Below, one piece after another: positions 23,256-33,869 of a stretch of 64,000 bases of DNA. Made by a program: the position numbers and the translations under genes. Position 1 is the first letter of the stretch. Every line of letters begins with the position of its first letter. The notes beneath the pieces are model-generated. The model made no database searches. It was not told the origin of the DNA and saw nothing but the letters and a program-made list of their open reading frames with translations. Origin of the DNA: Hymenopus coronatus (Eukaryota; Arthropoda; Insecta; Mantodea; Hymenopodidae); the NCBI GenBank assembly GCA_030762935.1, contig CM060900.1, positions 391,705,632 to 391,769,631 on the forward strand. Reading direction: 5' to 3'.

Positions 23256-23263
23256 TTAATAAT
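23221..23263. repeat. (TAA)n microsatellite, probable SINE tail
   Basis: It lies about 15 bases beyond the 3' end of the antisense family B SINE at 23,278. On the minus strand it is (TTA)n. It may have grown from the tail of that SINE. Confidence 0.9.
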
Positions 23264-23277
23264 CGTAGTCAATTTAC

Positions 23278-23636
23278 CCTCCTGCAGTTAGGACTGACAT
23301 ACCCCTAGGACTTACAAACAAATGCCTTAGGGTCAGAAGCCTGTCGGGAGCTAACAGCATGAAACCACAGATAGAACCTGGAACCACTGATCGCCCCGTA
23401 GCTAGGCATGAACGTGAGGAAGTGGATGATATGAAATGCAAGCTATGTGGATGATAGGAAAGGTGATGATAGAGCAATTAGTGGAATGATTGAGTGACGG
23501 GAGAAACCGGAGGACCCGGAGAAAACACCCCCAGAGGCCATTTCGTCCACCACAAATCCCACATGCGGGCGTTTGGGATCCAATCCGGGCCGCCCAGATG
23601 GGAGACGAACTGTCTAGCCACTAGGCCACGGCGCCG
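23278..23636 (-). repeat. SINE family B, full-length antisense copy
   Basis: The reverse complement starts GGCGCCGTGGCCTAGTGGC (A box) and contains GGCCCGGATTGGATCCCAAA (diverged B box), then a CGCATGTGGGATTTGTGGT block, TTTTCTCCGGGTCCTCCGG and a CAATCATTCCACTAATTGC block. It ends near CCTAGGGGTATGTCAGTCC. The order and length equal those of the copy at 16,064-16,405. It sits between two AAT-type microsatellites. Confidence 0.88.
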
Positions 23637-23637
23637 C

Positions 23638-23668
23638 CAATAATATAATGATGATAATGATGATGATG

Positions 23669-23705
<37 letters not shown>
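23638..23705. repeat. (AAT/ATG)n microsatellite
   Basis: Imperfect trinucleotide run, ATG/ATA at the left and pure AAT at the right, directly abutting the 5' end of the antisense SINE. It creates runs of Ile or Met in false frames on both strands. Confidence 0.94.
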
Positions 23706-23707
<2 letters not shown>

Positions 23708-25651
23708 CGTGGATCTAGCCCAGTTACTTCGTACACTATCGAGCCGAAAAGTTGCATTCGGTTCGCAAAACCTACTAATTCATACCCTGAGTCGAGCTTG
23801 GCAAGGCAATCAACTATGCTAGTGTGCAATATCCAGCAAAGAATATTATGTTGTTTATCGGCGTGTGATCCGTTACGTTGTAGGAGGTGGTGTCGTATCT
23901 TCTCCAGGAAATCCTTTCTTTCAAACTAAAGTACTTTTCTGCACACTTCTACATTCGCACCTAGCTCATAGCCCATGCAAGGTGAAACGGATGTTACAAA
24001 CGCAAATGATTCATTCCTTTGTTCCTGCCTCAGAGTATGCCAGCAACATTAGACTTCGCTCCTCATGTTTCCCCCGCAATCTTAACTTGCGGAAGCTGTA
24101 CCACACGGCGACACATACTTGAAATAGGAACTCGTTGGGCAGTAAGCAAATCAAAGCACACATCAAGGATGTTTAAAACATCACCCTCATCCGATTATTC
24201 CATCGTAAAATAATGTGGAAGTCTTCCATGTTTTTGTTAACCATTCATATATTCATGGTTTGAAAACTGGAAACAATAAAAATGTTAATATCTTCTTTCA
24301 AAATATCAGGGTCTTGGACGTAGAAGCAGTGTTGGTCGCAAGCAGTTGATTTTCTTAAATACATTGCAATCTGGAAAAGATATGCTTAACCAAGGTTTAG
24401 CGTGTTTTGTTTTTTATTTTGTTGTATACTTATTGCAAGGAAAACATAAGCAAATACGAGGAACCTATTAATGTGTATCTTTATGTACTTTTACTGGGAC
24501 AGTGTTGCGTATAACGTTCAGTGAGTGAAAATAAGTAAACTGGTTTCACATTTCTTTAGGCTGCTCTTCAGTCAAACACTAAATTTTTGAAATATCAATT
24601 TATAATGCATGATTGATTATTAATTTATTATTTTATATTTCAATTTACATTCTTGTTTCGGACATTTTGCAGATTATGTTAATTGCAGAGCTTATTAAAG
24701 ACTTTACCGGTTGGGACCTTTTGGGAAACTTTATCCTAGGGAGTTTAAACACATTCTAAACAGCAGGTTCTTGATATAAGTTTCTTGACAACGTTTAGAA
24801 ATGGTTTTCGTTTATGTTATAAAGAATTGTTGTAGTTGCTCACCATTTTACAATCAAAATTGATTTATTTTCTAACCTCAATTTGGCAGTCTGCAACACA
24901 CACATTTCTAGTAACACGAACCTAGCAGATTATTTCCTAACCTATTAGTTGCAGACATTACAATATATTGTAAAAAAATCATACATTTTTTATTACGACC
25001 CGATTTCGTGTGAATTAATTCAGCTTGTATTGTCTGACATGCTACGTCGAAAAGTTCATTAGAATATATAAATGAAAATATTCAGAAAGATGTGGCTTCA
25101 CATAACTGCATCGTAGAAAAGAGATGCTCAGTGTGGCTGTTGCGCTTTTTAGAATGAATTCACATGACAGGATGTGCTAAAGATAAGACACCAGGAATGG
25201 AATAGTTCATTTATCACGTAGGAGAAGCGGATGGCAATGCGTGCCTCCTGAAAATTTCATAACGATAATAATAATCAGCCCCTGATCTCGGAAAATTAAA
25301 GCGTTTTAAAACATTTCCGAGTTCAGGATTTTTTTTACGGGCCTTAGGTCTCCTTTGAATAATACATTAATAAAACTCCTTAAAAGCCACAGAGGATTGA
25401 TTTATAGTTATTTTTGCCACTAAGCGATTTTTAGGATTATCAGATATATCGATTAAAATCATCTCCAAGTATTTCTTGCTAAGTTTGTATGCTGCTACAG
25501 TTTTTATATTTTTAGTAAAGACTCCAACAACAAAAGAACTTGGTTTATATGCAGTATAATACATTGTTGATTATGGTTTATTTTATATGCAATATAATAT
25601 GTTGTTGATTGCTACCCTTACTAATATCGTTTTGAGTATTTTGTTAGAAAA
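23706..25651. other. Unassigned stretch
   Basis: Frames of 60-85 codons around 23.86-24.2 kb lie in slightly GC-richer DNA but show no domain. The 24.2-25.65 kb part is strongly AT-rich and featureless. Confidence 0.4.
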
Positions 25652-25800
25652 TGGTTGGTTCAAATCGTGAAAATGTTGTTAATGAAAGTAATAAAGTGCG
25701 CAAGAAAGAAAAATAGGCGTTAGGAATGACGAAATGTACAAAAGAAACGTTATAAAGAAGATTAAGTTGAAAGAAAAACCTAAAACAACACAGGAACTTT
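25652..25800 (+). pseudogene. Possible fragment of a repeated hypothetical protein
   Basis: A plus-strand reading with one frame change gives a Lys/Asn-rich start and then GVRNDEMYKRNVIKKIKLK. The pattern 'R-N-x-x-x-Y-K-R-N-V-I-x-x-x-x-x-K' is one I associate with N-terminal parts of repeated arthropod proteins of unknown function that probably belong to mobile elements. The piece is short and broken and I cannot name the family. Confidence 0.25.
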
Positions 25801-27459
25801 TAAACCTGAAGTTCAAATTAGCCCATTTGCAAATGAGTAAATTGTATGACTGTTTTTAGATCTGTTAGAAAATGATGTAGTGATTGTCTTTTAATTAGGT
25901 AATCAAATAATTGTGTGGACCCAACAATTCTCGTTTACAAACCTTTCTAGATTGTCACTGTGTACTATTAATTTGATCAGTTTAACCATTAATCTGTTGA
26001 TATTTCTCGGCATAATTGTTCACTATTTGAATTCCCGAGAAAAGTTTTTGTGCTGAACGTTTAGCATTTGAACTGCAACAGACCTTGCTTGTAACAGTCG
26101 AGGTTACCTATCAATGTTTAAAAAAATGAATGACTTAAGATTATTTTGCAGTACATACCGGATGAAGTCGAAGGATTATACACAGAAGTGTACATATGAC
26201 CTACGACCGACAAAGATAGTAATCATAGTGGAAGCGAAGACCATAAACGTAGTCTTGATACGTTTTGTTGATGTGATTTTATACTGTATTTTTTAATAGA
26301 GTGTAAAGTTTGTTCATATTTAATTTCACTCGGTGTATACTTGGAAAAGGTATCGCTCTGCTTAGCTTCAGCTTGTTTGTTGGTAAAACCACGTAACACA
26401 ACTAAAAGCAGCTTAGCATCTGTTGAATATACTTTTGCAATTAAAATAAACACAATGAAACTAAACAGTTTTATTACAGAATTTAAAAGTAAAATTTTAA
26501 TTTTAAGTTGATATATTACGGCATCCTTCCTCATTCAATCTATTTTGTCCCTTTCTGTGAATTCATAGCGGTGCACGGCCAGTTGGTCCCGCCATGTACT
26601 CAAAGAAAGCTTATAGGAGCTATGTCAACTTTCAGCAGCTCTAGTAGGTTTCATCGGGAACTGTAACCAGAGGAGAAAAACACATTGCAGTAAAAAGCAA
26701 AACAATGATTATATCATTCCTGCAGAGAAAAATAAATTATTTACATATAAAGTAATAATAGTTAATTGTGAATGAAACCGAACTTAATCAGTAAGCTCCA
26801 GGGAAATCAATACATATGTATGGGCCCTTGCATCATATGAAAACAAGTTGGAGAGCAACAAAATATTTGCATTGCCACCATTTACGGGAGACGCTCTCGT
26901 CTAGTTTCTATTTTTTCACTATTTGTGCATTAAATGAAGAAGCGGAAAGAACCACTCGTAAATGACAGTATTAGATTTCAGTATTTTATTAACTACTGAA
27001 GATGAACTAAGTATACTTTTTAGTTCATAAAATGAGGCAGTCCTCGTCCCTCTACGATTTCCAAAACGTTTTTGAAAGCTACTGCTACGCCTACTGCAGT
27101 TGATAACACGTGTTACAAAAATATTTACAGCTGTGTTGGAAAATACAATTCCTTTATTCCTCGGTATGCATTGAGAAATGCACGTATACATAGAGAAATG
27201 CTCCTTCAGTTAAGCATAGAACTGAAAAATTGTTAATGTTGATCCACACCTGTGTATGTCCGATTAAAACTCACTGGTGGAAATTCGGAATAGGTTTGCA
27301 AGTAATCTTCAAATTATTCAATAGCTGTATTTTTGCCTCTACATAGTCTGATGGTTAACATCAATGAACTGACACTGACACGACAGCCTTAGTAAGCCAA
27401 GACCCACTTTAAGGCCGCTGCATCCTCTGCTTCCATCCTCTCATAGCATCATAAATAAA
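25801..27459. other. Unassigned stretch
   Basis: It includes a 103-codon minus-strand frame at 26,223-26,534 (hydrophobic start, then polar) and a 90-codon minus-strand frame at 26,919-27,191. Neither shows a domain I recognise. AT-rich elsewhere. Confidence 0.35.
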
Positions 27460-27680
27460 ATGGAGTAATCACGTTGGCATGTGGTTAGCATGCCGCCTCA
27501 CCATGCGCGCTTTAATATGGTATCCGCAACTAGTGTTCTTGTCTATCAAATAGCTCCTCAATTGTTTCCCAAGGGCTTCATGGGGCTGTTGCATCACATA
27601 CTATACCTCCGACAAGAGGAAAATTCCTGTGCAAATAGTGGGAGTCAAACTCTGATCTATTGCATATGTTTTTATACCTT
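27460..27680 (-). repeat. SINE family G, antisense, diverged
   Basis: Shares TAGCTCCTCAATTG and the following CC-AGGG...TCA-G-GGCTG layout with the copy at 56.1-56.4 kb, in the same orientation. At its right it has GGGAGTCAAACTCTGATCT, which aligns with the tRNA-like B-box part of that copy. It is considerably decayed. Confidence 0.55.
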
Positions 27681-27771
27681 AAAAGCGAAACATGCCCTAT
27701 CAGCGATATCGAAGTCACGAAAAATTTAAGCACACTAATTAGGGTTTATTTTTGTGGCTTTTTCTACACCG

Positions 27772-27857
27772 CAGCTAGGATTCGAACTTAGCTAACCTGT
27801 AGCATTGAAATCCTAGATAGAAAGGTTCAGTGCTCCAATCAACTGAGTTACAAGCTC
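27772..27857 (-). repeat. tRNA-like sequence
   Basis: The minus strand reads GAGCTTGTAACTCAGTTGAT (A-box-like), then an anticodon-arm-like CTATCTAGGATTTCAATGC, and AAGTTCGAATCCTAGCT (a B box with partial T-arm pairing). No matching acceptor stem is seen. It is more likely a short SINE head or a tRNA pseudogene than a gene. Confidence 0.45.
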
Positions 27858-28380
27858 ATGCAGCAATAGCTTCTAAAATGCCGTGTTGGCTAAAGTTAGC
27901 TTGTTCGAGTCACAACTCGAATACTGGTAAATGAGCGTACAATTCAAACGGAAAGCAATCAGGGAAATAGGAGTTTAGGGATAAACTAAAAAATGTCGTG
28001 CGAATGTGTCTAATAAAAAAAAAAAAAAATAATAAAAGGCTTGCAAGCTGCACATCCTTTGTCATGAATCAACAACGATCCCGCCCAAAAGCACCGAAAC
28101 CTACTGCCGCAGGCAAGGTAATATGAGCGGGTAAAGCTGATCTCATCGGTATATTTATTGCTTCTTAGGAAGCAGTTCAAAATATTCCCGTGGGCGAGGG
28201 TGATGCAAACTTGGTTCAAATCGTGACCTTCAAGCTTCATGCAGGCGCTATGTAGACCTACACATGCTTTCCTTTTATGAAACTGTTTTGAATCGTGAAA
28301 ACAGAAGAAATCATTATCATGAAAAGTGATTTCTGGATCAATTTCATTTCACTGCTTCCATTCTTTACCGTTGTAGTGTT
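27858..28380. other. Unassigned stretch
   Basis: A short inverted repeat TTCGAGT-CACA-ACTCGAA lies at about 27,903, and an A run at about 28,014-28,029. Nothing else recognised. Confidence 0.4.
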
Positions 28381-28411
28381 TAACACCTGCTCTTACTAAC
28401 GGGACCACAAG

Positions 28412-28604
28412 CGGTTGACACTGATAATACATTACAAGAAATATTATTTGGGAAAGACATTTTGTCCAAGTTACCTACCTTGTGTAATCTACAGGAACTC
28501 TGCGATAACATCATGCAAGAAATCGCGGGGATTCTTGCTGCTAATCTTAGGCGACTGAATGGGAACATTTTTGCAATATATGCTACCTGTTCGGGAACAG
28601 GAGG
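28412..28604 (+). other. Weak candidate exon
   Basis: An uninterrupted plus-strand frame without a start codon gives a protein-like sequence including ILSKLPTLCNLQELCDNIM and EIAGILAANLRRLNG. Just upstream lie a pyrimidine-rich tract, the exact branch-point consensus TACTAAC (28,394-28,400) and an AG 11 bases later (28,410-28,411). The right end has only a poor donor (GAG|GTCAAA at about 28,604). No family is recognised and no neighbouring exon was found. The opposite strand is also open for 62 codons. It could be a real exon, a mobile-element piece or chance. Confidence 0.22.
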
Positions 28605-28605
28605 T

Positions 28606-28620
28606 CAAAATTTCCGGTAT
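28606..28620 (+). repeat. Left copy of SINE target-site duplication
   Basis: CAAAATTTCCGGTAT matches CAAAATTTCCGTTAT at 28,861-28,875 with a single mismatch. The two copies bracket the SINE exactly, as expected for LINE-mediated insertion. Confidence 0.85.
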
Positions 28621-28860
28621 ATTTTTTTTGGTAATGTTTAACTCCCACTTTTACTATTTGTGGCACCGCAGGCGATGACACTGGTGATACATGGAATGAA
28701 GATGGCGTACCGGTGGAATGCGATGGCGGGGAAACCGGAGAACCCGGAGAAAACCCGCCCCTGTGCCGCTTTGTCCACCACAAATCTCGCATGCGGTCGC
28801 CTGGGATGAAACACGGGCCATCTAGGTGAGAGGCGAGTGGTCTATCACTCGGCCACAGTC
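28621..28860 (-). repeat. SINE family B, full length, with target-site duplication
   Basis: The reverse complement begins GGACTGTGGCCGAGTGATAG (A box) and has GTTTCATCCCAGGCGACC (B box partly mutated). It continues through CGCATGCGAGATTTGTGGTG, GCGGGTTTTCTCCGGGTTC, a GCATTCCACCGGT block and a TTCATTCCATGTATCACC block. It ends CGGTGCCACAAATAGTAAA, GTGGGAGTTAAACA and a short A-rich tail. The tail part is shared with pieces at 11.5, 15.1 and 53.0 kb. A 152-codon minus-strand open frame reads straight through it and is not a gene. Confidence 0.92.
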
Positions 28861-28875
28861 CAAAATTTCCGTTAT
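28861..28875 (+). repeat. Right copy of SINE target-site duplication
   Basis: Matches the left copy at 28,606-28,620 with one mismatch. Confidence 0.85.
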
Positions 28876-29522
28876 TTACCTTAAGGTGGACCTTAGTGCA
28901 CCTTTGCCGGCACAACTTTCTCGGCGACTCTCGGTTCTCTCGCACAGTGGAGAGTGGTTGCCAGAAGGTTAGTTCATAATTTAACGACACTGTATTATAA
29001 CCTGTAGTGCTTTTTACAGCTACATTAAAGAAATGTGGCACTTTATCTGTTGACGTGGGATGAATATAAATATGAACTGAAGCAAATAACTAACCAGTTT
29101 GTAAATGACAAGCACACCAATTAACGACGAATTGTTTTCATTTCCAATGTGACAAAATACAATACAGACAGAACTAAGTATTCTATTTCCAAAAGTTAAT
29201 TAAACCATGTTAAAGCTCAAGACATTGACCTTAGATTCTTTGAGCAAAATCTTTGAGACAGTAAAGGGCGGTGGTAGAAAACCGGTGCCTGTGCTCAGGT
29301 CGATTTATGTATGTCGGGGCTTTGCGTTGACTTGGTCACCGTGCAGCCATGTGAGGTCCTTGCGCCTCAAAATACTGACCAAACAATATGTAGTTATTGC
29401 GTAACCTTTTAGACACCTAGTTGCGTGTAAACAGTGAATTTGTTTTTGGAAAACATTTATCGTGATTAACGTAAAGCAGATAGGATTAAAGTAAGAGCTG
29501 AAGCCTTCCTGACTGCGTATTA
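28876..29522. other. Unassigned stretch
   Basis: A 65-codon plus-strand frame at 29,207-29,404 has no recognisable domain. Nothing else seen. Confidence 0.4.
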
Positions 29523-29635
29523 ACTCTACATTTTTTTCGGGCTTCTAGCCAGGTAAATTAATGGATTGACTCTTAACGTTTCGAAGATGGTGCACATGTT
29601 TTACCTAGCTAGAAGCCCGAGAGAATTTAGAGCAG
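29523..29635. repeat. Long inverted repeat, MITE-like
   Basis: TCGGGCTTCTAGCCAGGTAA(A) at 29,537-29,557 is the reverse complement, with one mismatch, of 29,600-29,620. The pairing continues outward less perfectly (CTCTA at both ends), for a total arm of about 34 bases. A 42-base loop lies between. No transposase lies nearby. The size and shape fit a miniature inverted-repeat transposable element or the terminal hairpin of a larger one. I found no clear target-site duplication. Confidence 0.75.
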
Positions 29636-30347
29636 ATACGACTAGTTTATACGAAGAATATAATACATGGGTAACCTTGAATTGTTGAGCAGAAGAGAGA
29701 GTTCTTGACTGCTAAAGATTAGATTTGTTTATGATGGTTCCTTAGTGCTATTTCCTATTTTCTGCGCAAATATGTCTACATAGAAAGGGTGCTGCAGTCA
29801 AAGAAAAATCGCCTACCGTTCAACTCTTGTAAGTTTGATTTTATTTGCTAATTTTAAGACGTGATAAAGGATGCATATAGCTGAAATTTGGTGAATATTT
29901 TCAAAAATTCTCAAATTAGGTTTTACGTCTTAAAATACTTCGGACCTTCTGCTTCAATTTCGTACCATAACGTTTGCTATCGGATCTCTTTAAAGCTTCA
30001 ACACGTGAAATTTTCAATATTTAAGAGCACGCGGTCTAATGGTCTGTGTACTTTCAATGCATATATTCGACTTTTGAGTTTTCCAATACCTTTTCGCCTT
30101 AAAAATGTTCCACACGTTACAATTTTGTGACCAATCTTGTTCAAATGTCCGGCAAAACTCTGATAGGATGAAGTTAAAACCTACCGTGTAGTTTTTCCTA
30201 TAATTTTTAATTTTCTCAATTAATGACTTAATTCAACCAATGAGGATAAATTGTTAAAATAAATATTTAAATACTTAAATTTCTTGAGACAATCGACGTA
30301 GTGAATAAAAACTATATATGGTAGTTCTGAAATGGAAAAAAATGACG
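29636..30347. other. Unassigned stretch
   Basis: AT-rich. An 80-codon plus-strand frame at 29,888-30,130 shows no domain. Confidence 0.4.
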
Positions 30348-30583
30348 TGTTATTTGTGGACGCTCTTTAACTGCTGTGGTTCTTAGCGTCCCATTCTAAA
30401 TTGGGCGTGAAAGACCGCTTAATTTTGCTAAGAGGCCTCTCAGGCTTGGCACGGGACCAACGGTTTTACTCCCCTTCCGAAGGAAGCCATGCTAAAGATT
30501 TTTACACCCGAAAAAAATCCATCGTCCTCCGCCGGGTTTGAACCCACGAGTTTGGCTATATGAAGTTAGGTTGGTAGCCATAG
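30348..30583 (-). repeat. SINE family A, antisense copy with internal deletion
   Basis: Left to right on the plus strand it shows GGACGCTCTTTAACTGCTG, TAGCGTCCCATTCTAAATT, GTGAAAGACCGCTTAATTTT, AGAGGCCTCTCAGGCTTG, then directly GCACGGGACCAACGG. About 35 bases present in the other copies (AGGTTCTTTTACG...) are missing here. CTTCCGAAGGAAGCCATGCT and the B box (GGGTTTGAACCCACG) follow. Possible short flanking duplication: TAGTTCTG occurs at both ends. Confidence 0.88.
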
Positions 30584-31300
30584 TTCTGTATTTAAATATG
30601 GCAATATTATTACTTTTTCATAACTAAGGCTTCTACAGCACGTGGAACATCTGATTAATTAGCATAATTAAATTAAAACATTTTTCTTAGCTATTATATG
30701 TAGATATCTGCATACAATTTACAACACGGCTATAATTGAAGTAGAGCAGTATGTGAAAAAAAAACTTAGATAAAACTGAAACGTTAACATTTGACGCATG
30801 GGTGGCCTTAAGGGCCTATATTGCACTATCACATTTCTGTCACAGAATGTGATAAAACCTTTGATCACGTATTGTGATCACATTAGCTTGTCGAGTATAT
30901 TACACTACGTCAAGCGTTTTATCACATTTTAATTACACATTTAAAAGCCTATCAAACAGTTAATCTGTAATAATGGTTCCTATTTTGTTCTGTTTAGAAC
31001 GTTAGTTATGTCATATTGAATATTTATAAATACATTTACTTTGTTTATATTACATTCATCTGCAACATTTTCGTGTATACTAACCTCAACTTAACATCAA
31101 TAAGTCCATTTCTTAAAGAACGTTAATTAATACTACATTTGTGAGTACGAATAACAAAGCCAACAGCACAAATGGTAATTTATGACTGTCATAATAGCTT
31201 TCAGATTGTTTTCTAAATATTGGCTTCCCAATGCATTTAAGTTTTTCCTCGTATCATCATCCGTATATCCTTCATGCACTCCATAATTGCTTCTGCTGTG

Positions 31301-31302
<2 letters not shown>
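30584..31302. other. Unassigned AT-rich stretch
   Basis: A palindrome-rich piece occurs near 30,820-30,930 (alternating 'CACATT...TGTGATAAAAC' and 'TGTGATCACA' motifs). Otherwise nothing seen. Confidence 0.4.

Positions 31303-31351
<49 letters not shown>
31303..31351. repeat. (TA)n microsatellite
   Basis: Uninterrupted TA run of about 49 bases, directly after the minus-strand open frame at 31,352-31,750 in its reading direction. Confidence 0.96.
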
Positions 31352-31353
<2 letters not shown>

Positions 31354-31750
31354 AGTCTTTTATTTCTATTTTTATGATACTTATGTTTTGAACTGTGAAC
31401 CATTTCATGTGATTCATAATAGGAAATAGATTGTGTAATATAGGCCTAAGCCATAAACAGTGGTCCAGAAAGTTCGTGCCATGGACTCCTCTAACGCAAT
31501 ATTTGCCATAGCTAAAGTTATTTTCATTTATTTCTAAAATCAACTCCCAGGAAACAATAACATCACGACATACATTCATATAGTCATCGAATGAAAGATA
31601 GGGGTCTATGAATGCCAAACCCTGGGCGTGATCCGCAGTGGGTTCAAATCTTGTTTGAACAAAGTTACCTGAATTGAGTTTCCTCCCGTTTCTTGTATTG
31701 AATGGAAATGGACGCAAATCCTCATCGAGCTCGTTTATGTGAGCTTGCAC
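31352..31750 (-). CDS. Open frame of 132 codons, unknown
   Basis: The frame starts with an ATG at 31,750 and contains segments such as LRPFPFNTRNGRKLNSGNF and FIDPYLSFDDYMNVCRDVI that have a natural-looking amino acid mix. It is among the longest frames in the window not explained by a simple repeat or SINE. I see no signal peptide, membrane helix, zinc-binding pattern or known family motif. The frame ends close to a (TA)n run. It may be part of a mobile-element protein, a terminal exon, or chance. I assign no function. Confidence 0.22.
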
Positions 31751-32903
31751 AAATTAAAACCTGCTAAACCGGTGTTCAGCTGCAGTTGAGGGCAATATAG
31801 GCCCATAAAGCCATCGACACTCGTTTCATTCCCTGCGAATACTTCAATAGATGCATTCATCTGTTTAAGTAATTTGTTTTTACAGGAAACAGATTACATA
31901 GTTTACTTTCCACTTTCATTGTTAGAATGATAGTTATTGCACGTTTTAAGTATTGCAGTACTTTCATGGTCAATATGTTACAGGCTTTATTCAGAAAACA
32001 AAACAAGATTAATATATTTTTATTTAAAAGCATTTTAGAATATGAAAGCTAGTGAGATTCTCAAGGAGTATGTAGTAGAAATAATAAATACTACAGGCCT
32101 GATTGAGTGGACTGAAGTTTTAAAGTTAAAAAAAGAAACGTACTTTCGCCATTGAAGATAGTTCAACTTTTTGTGTACCTGGAAACACCATTTGGAAATG
32201 TAAACAGGAACTCGTTCAAAATAACTCAGGAGTTTCTACAAATGGCACCATTTGGGAGAGGAAGGAAAGGCTTGCGGAGGTAAAGCTCCCAACAGGTATG
32301 GCTGGAGATGACGTCATGTTTGGCGCTCCCCACAATTTTATTTGCATTACGTAAGACAGTCTGGGCAAGAAGTATGTATTTACGCTACCTTAAGAAAATG
32401 TGCCTTATGGTTTTCATGTTTCCGAAAAATTTAAGAATTATAAGTGACAACTGCAGTTTGCTTAGTCACTGAAGGTGAAACTCATTTGTTTGGGAGTTTG
32501 ATCCGCGTCGGTCAGTCCGTCCATACCCGGCATACATTGGTGGTGTTCCACAATTCTCTTATAAACATGGAATCGTGTAAATCCTACCTCTGCCTAAAAA
32601 CTGGCCTTCACAACAGTAGCTATATTTTACATGGTGTAATGTGATGAAAACAACAGGTTTTGTTGTAATATACAGTGATACTGTTGACTAATAAGCGGGG
32701 GGGGGGGGTTACCAATATCTTAAGCATAAATCATAAATCAGCCTAAAATTGGATTACACAACCATTATTCTGTTTCAGTATAGGTATGTTCCTTTAATTA
32801 TAGGTACTCGTATTCAAAGTTTACTTTATATCGCATTTATGTGTTAAGAATATGCTGAATAGGTATAATCCAGTAATATAAGTATTCCTATTAAATTTGC
32901 TCA
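31751..32903. other. Unassigned stretch
   Basis: A 66-codon plus-strand frame at 32,444-32,644 has no domain. A 12-base G run lies at about 32,697-32,708. Nothing else recognised. Confidence 0.4.
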
Positions 32904-33167
32904 CACCGAGTGAGGTGGCTCCGCGGTAACGTGTGAGGCTCGCATTCGGGAGGTCCGTGGTTCAAGTCAGTCCCGCCAGAAGCGCCCTCTCTGATTGAAG
33001 TTTTTTCCCGGGTTTTCTTCAGTCATCATGACTGGTAGGTACCCTAAACTTAGTCCCGGAACCTTTCCATTTCAAATGTCCTTATCGAGTTATTTCACTT
33101 AATGTATCATAGGGTTCACCGCCTGTGGTGCCGTATGTAATATAAAAGGCGTTAAACACTACAAAAG
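32904..33167 (+). repeat. SINE family D, best-preserved copy
   Basis: The head CCGAGTGAGGTGGCTCCGCG leads to GTGGTTCAAGTCAGTCCCG (B box). The body carries TTTTTTCCCGGGTTTTCTTC, CAGTCATCATGACTGG (a small palindrome), ACCCTAAACTTAGTCCCGG, TATTTCACTTAATGTATCAT and CCGCCTGTGGTGCCGTATG, ending GGCGTTAAACACTAC. Its 3' motif (GTGGTGCC...GTTAAAC) recalls the tail of family B, suggesting that the two families share an LINE-recognised tail. Confidence 0.85.
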
Positions 33168-33869
33168 AAGCCACTGTCAGTCAAGGCTTGGCATAGAAAT
33201 TGTTTACTCAGTGCGTAATACACATCCTGCTTCTTCCCACAAGGAGGAAATGCCTAGCGTTTTGCTGAAACACGTGTTGTGATCAGCCGCCATCTTGCGA
33301 TATACATACTACCTTATAAACCATACGCAACACCTGTCAAATTGTTTTTCCAAGTTTTTTAAGTAATGAACAAAGGACAATGGAAGGGGTGAGATCTCTA
33401 GTTGAAGAAATATTTAATACAATCATATTGTTTGGCCTGTCAGAATTTATTATTAGCAAATTAGTATTATTGCAGTAAATATCGCTGCAAAGTCATAAAT
33501 TAATTTTGTTCTAATTTTTTGGCCTAAAACTGAATATATGCATGAGGCAGTCATTTATAGGATGTACGTAAAACACAAACACACACACACACATACATAC
33601 ATGTTTGGGAAGAGCTTTGAATCATTTTTGTGTGTGCACCAAAAAAAGGGGTGATAAGTATCAGGGTTTATCTAATAGATTATAATGACTTTCACTGTGG
33701 ACTGCATGAATTGCATTCCGTGTCCGAGGAACACGGCCCCTATTCTCACGGTTCTGGCATCATAATCACATAATTTGATAGTAATTATTTCTCGCGATAG
33801 CTGCTAAATGGGTGAATTAGCAAAAGGTTTCTTATAAACCGGAGTAGGTTGCCAATTTTGTATTCGAAT
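33168..33869. other. Unassigned stretch with a possible promoter-type motif and a CA repeat
   Basis: GATCAGCCGCCATCTTGCG at about 33,281-33,299 is the reverse complement of an AAGATGGCGGC-type YY1 motif, often found at animal gene starts. No coding exon follows on either side that I can recognise. A short (CA)n/(TACA)n tract lies at 33,573-33,602. Confidence 0.25.

Noticed and set aside
23614..23929. Poly-Ile open frames on both strands
   Set aside because: Caused by the AAT repeat next to the SINE.
28583..29041. 152-codon minus-strand open frame
   Set aside because: Most of it reads through a full-length SINE with a target-site duplication.
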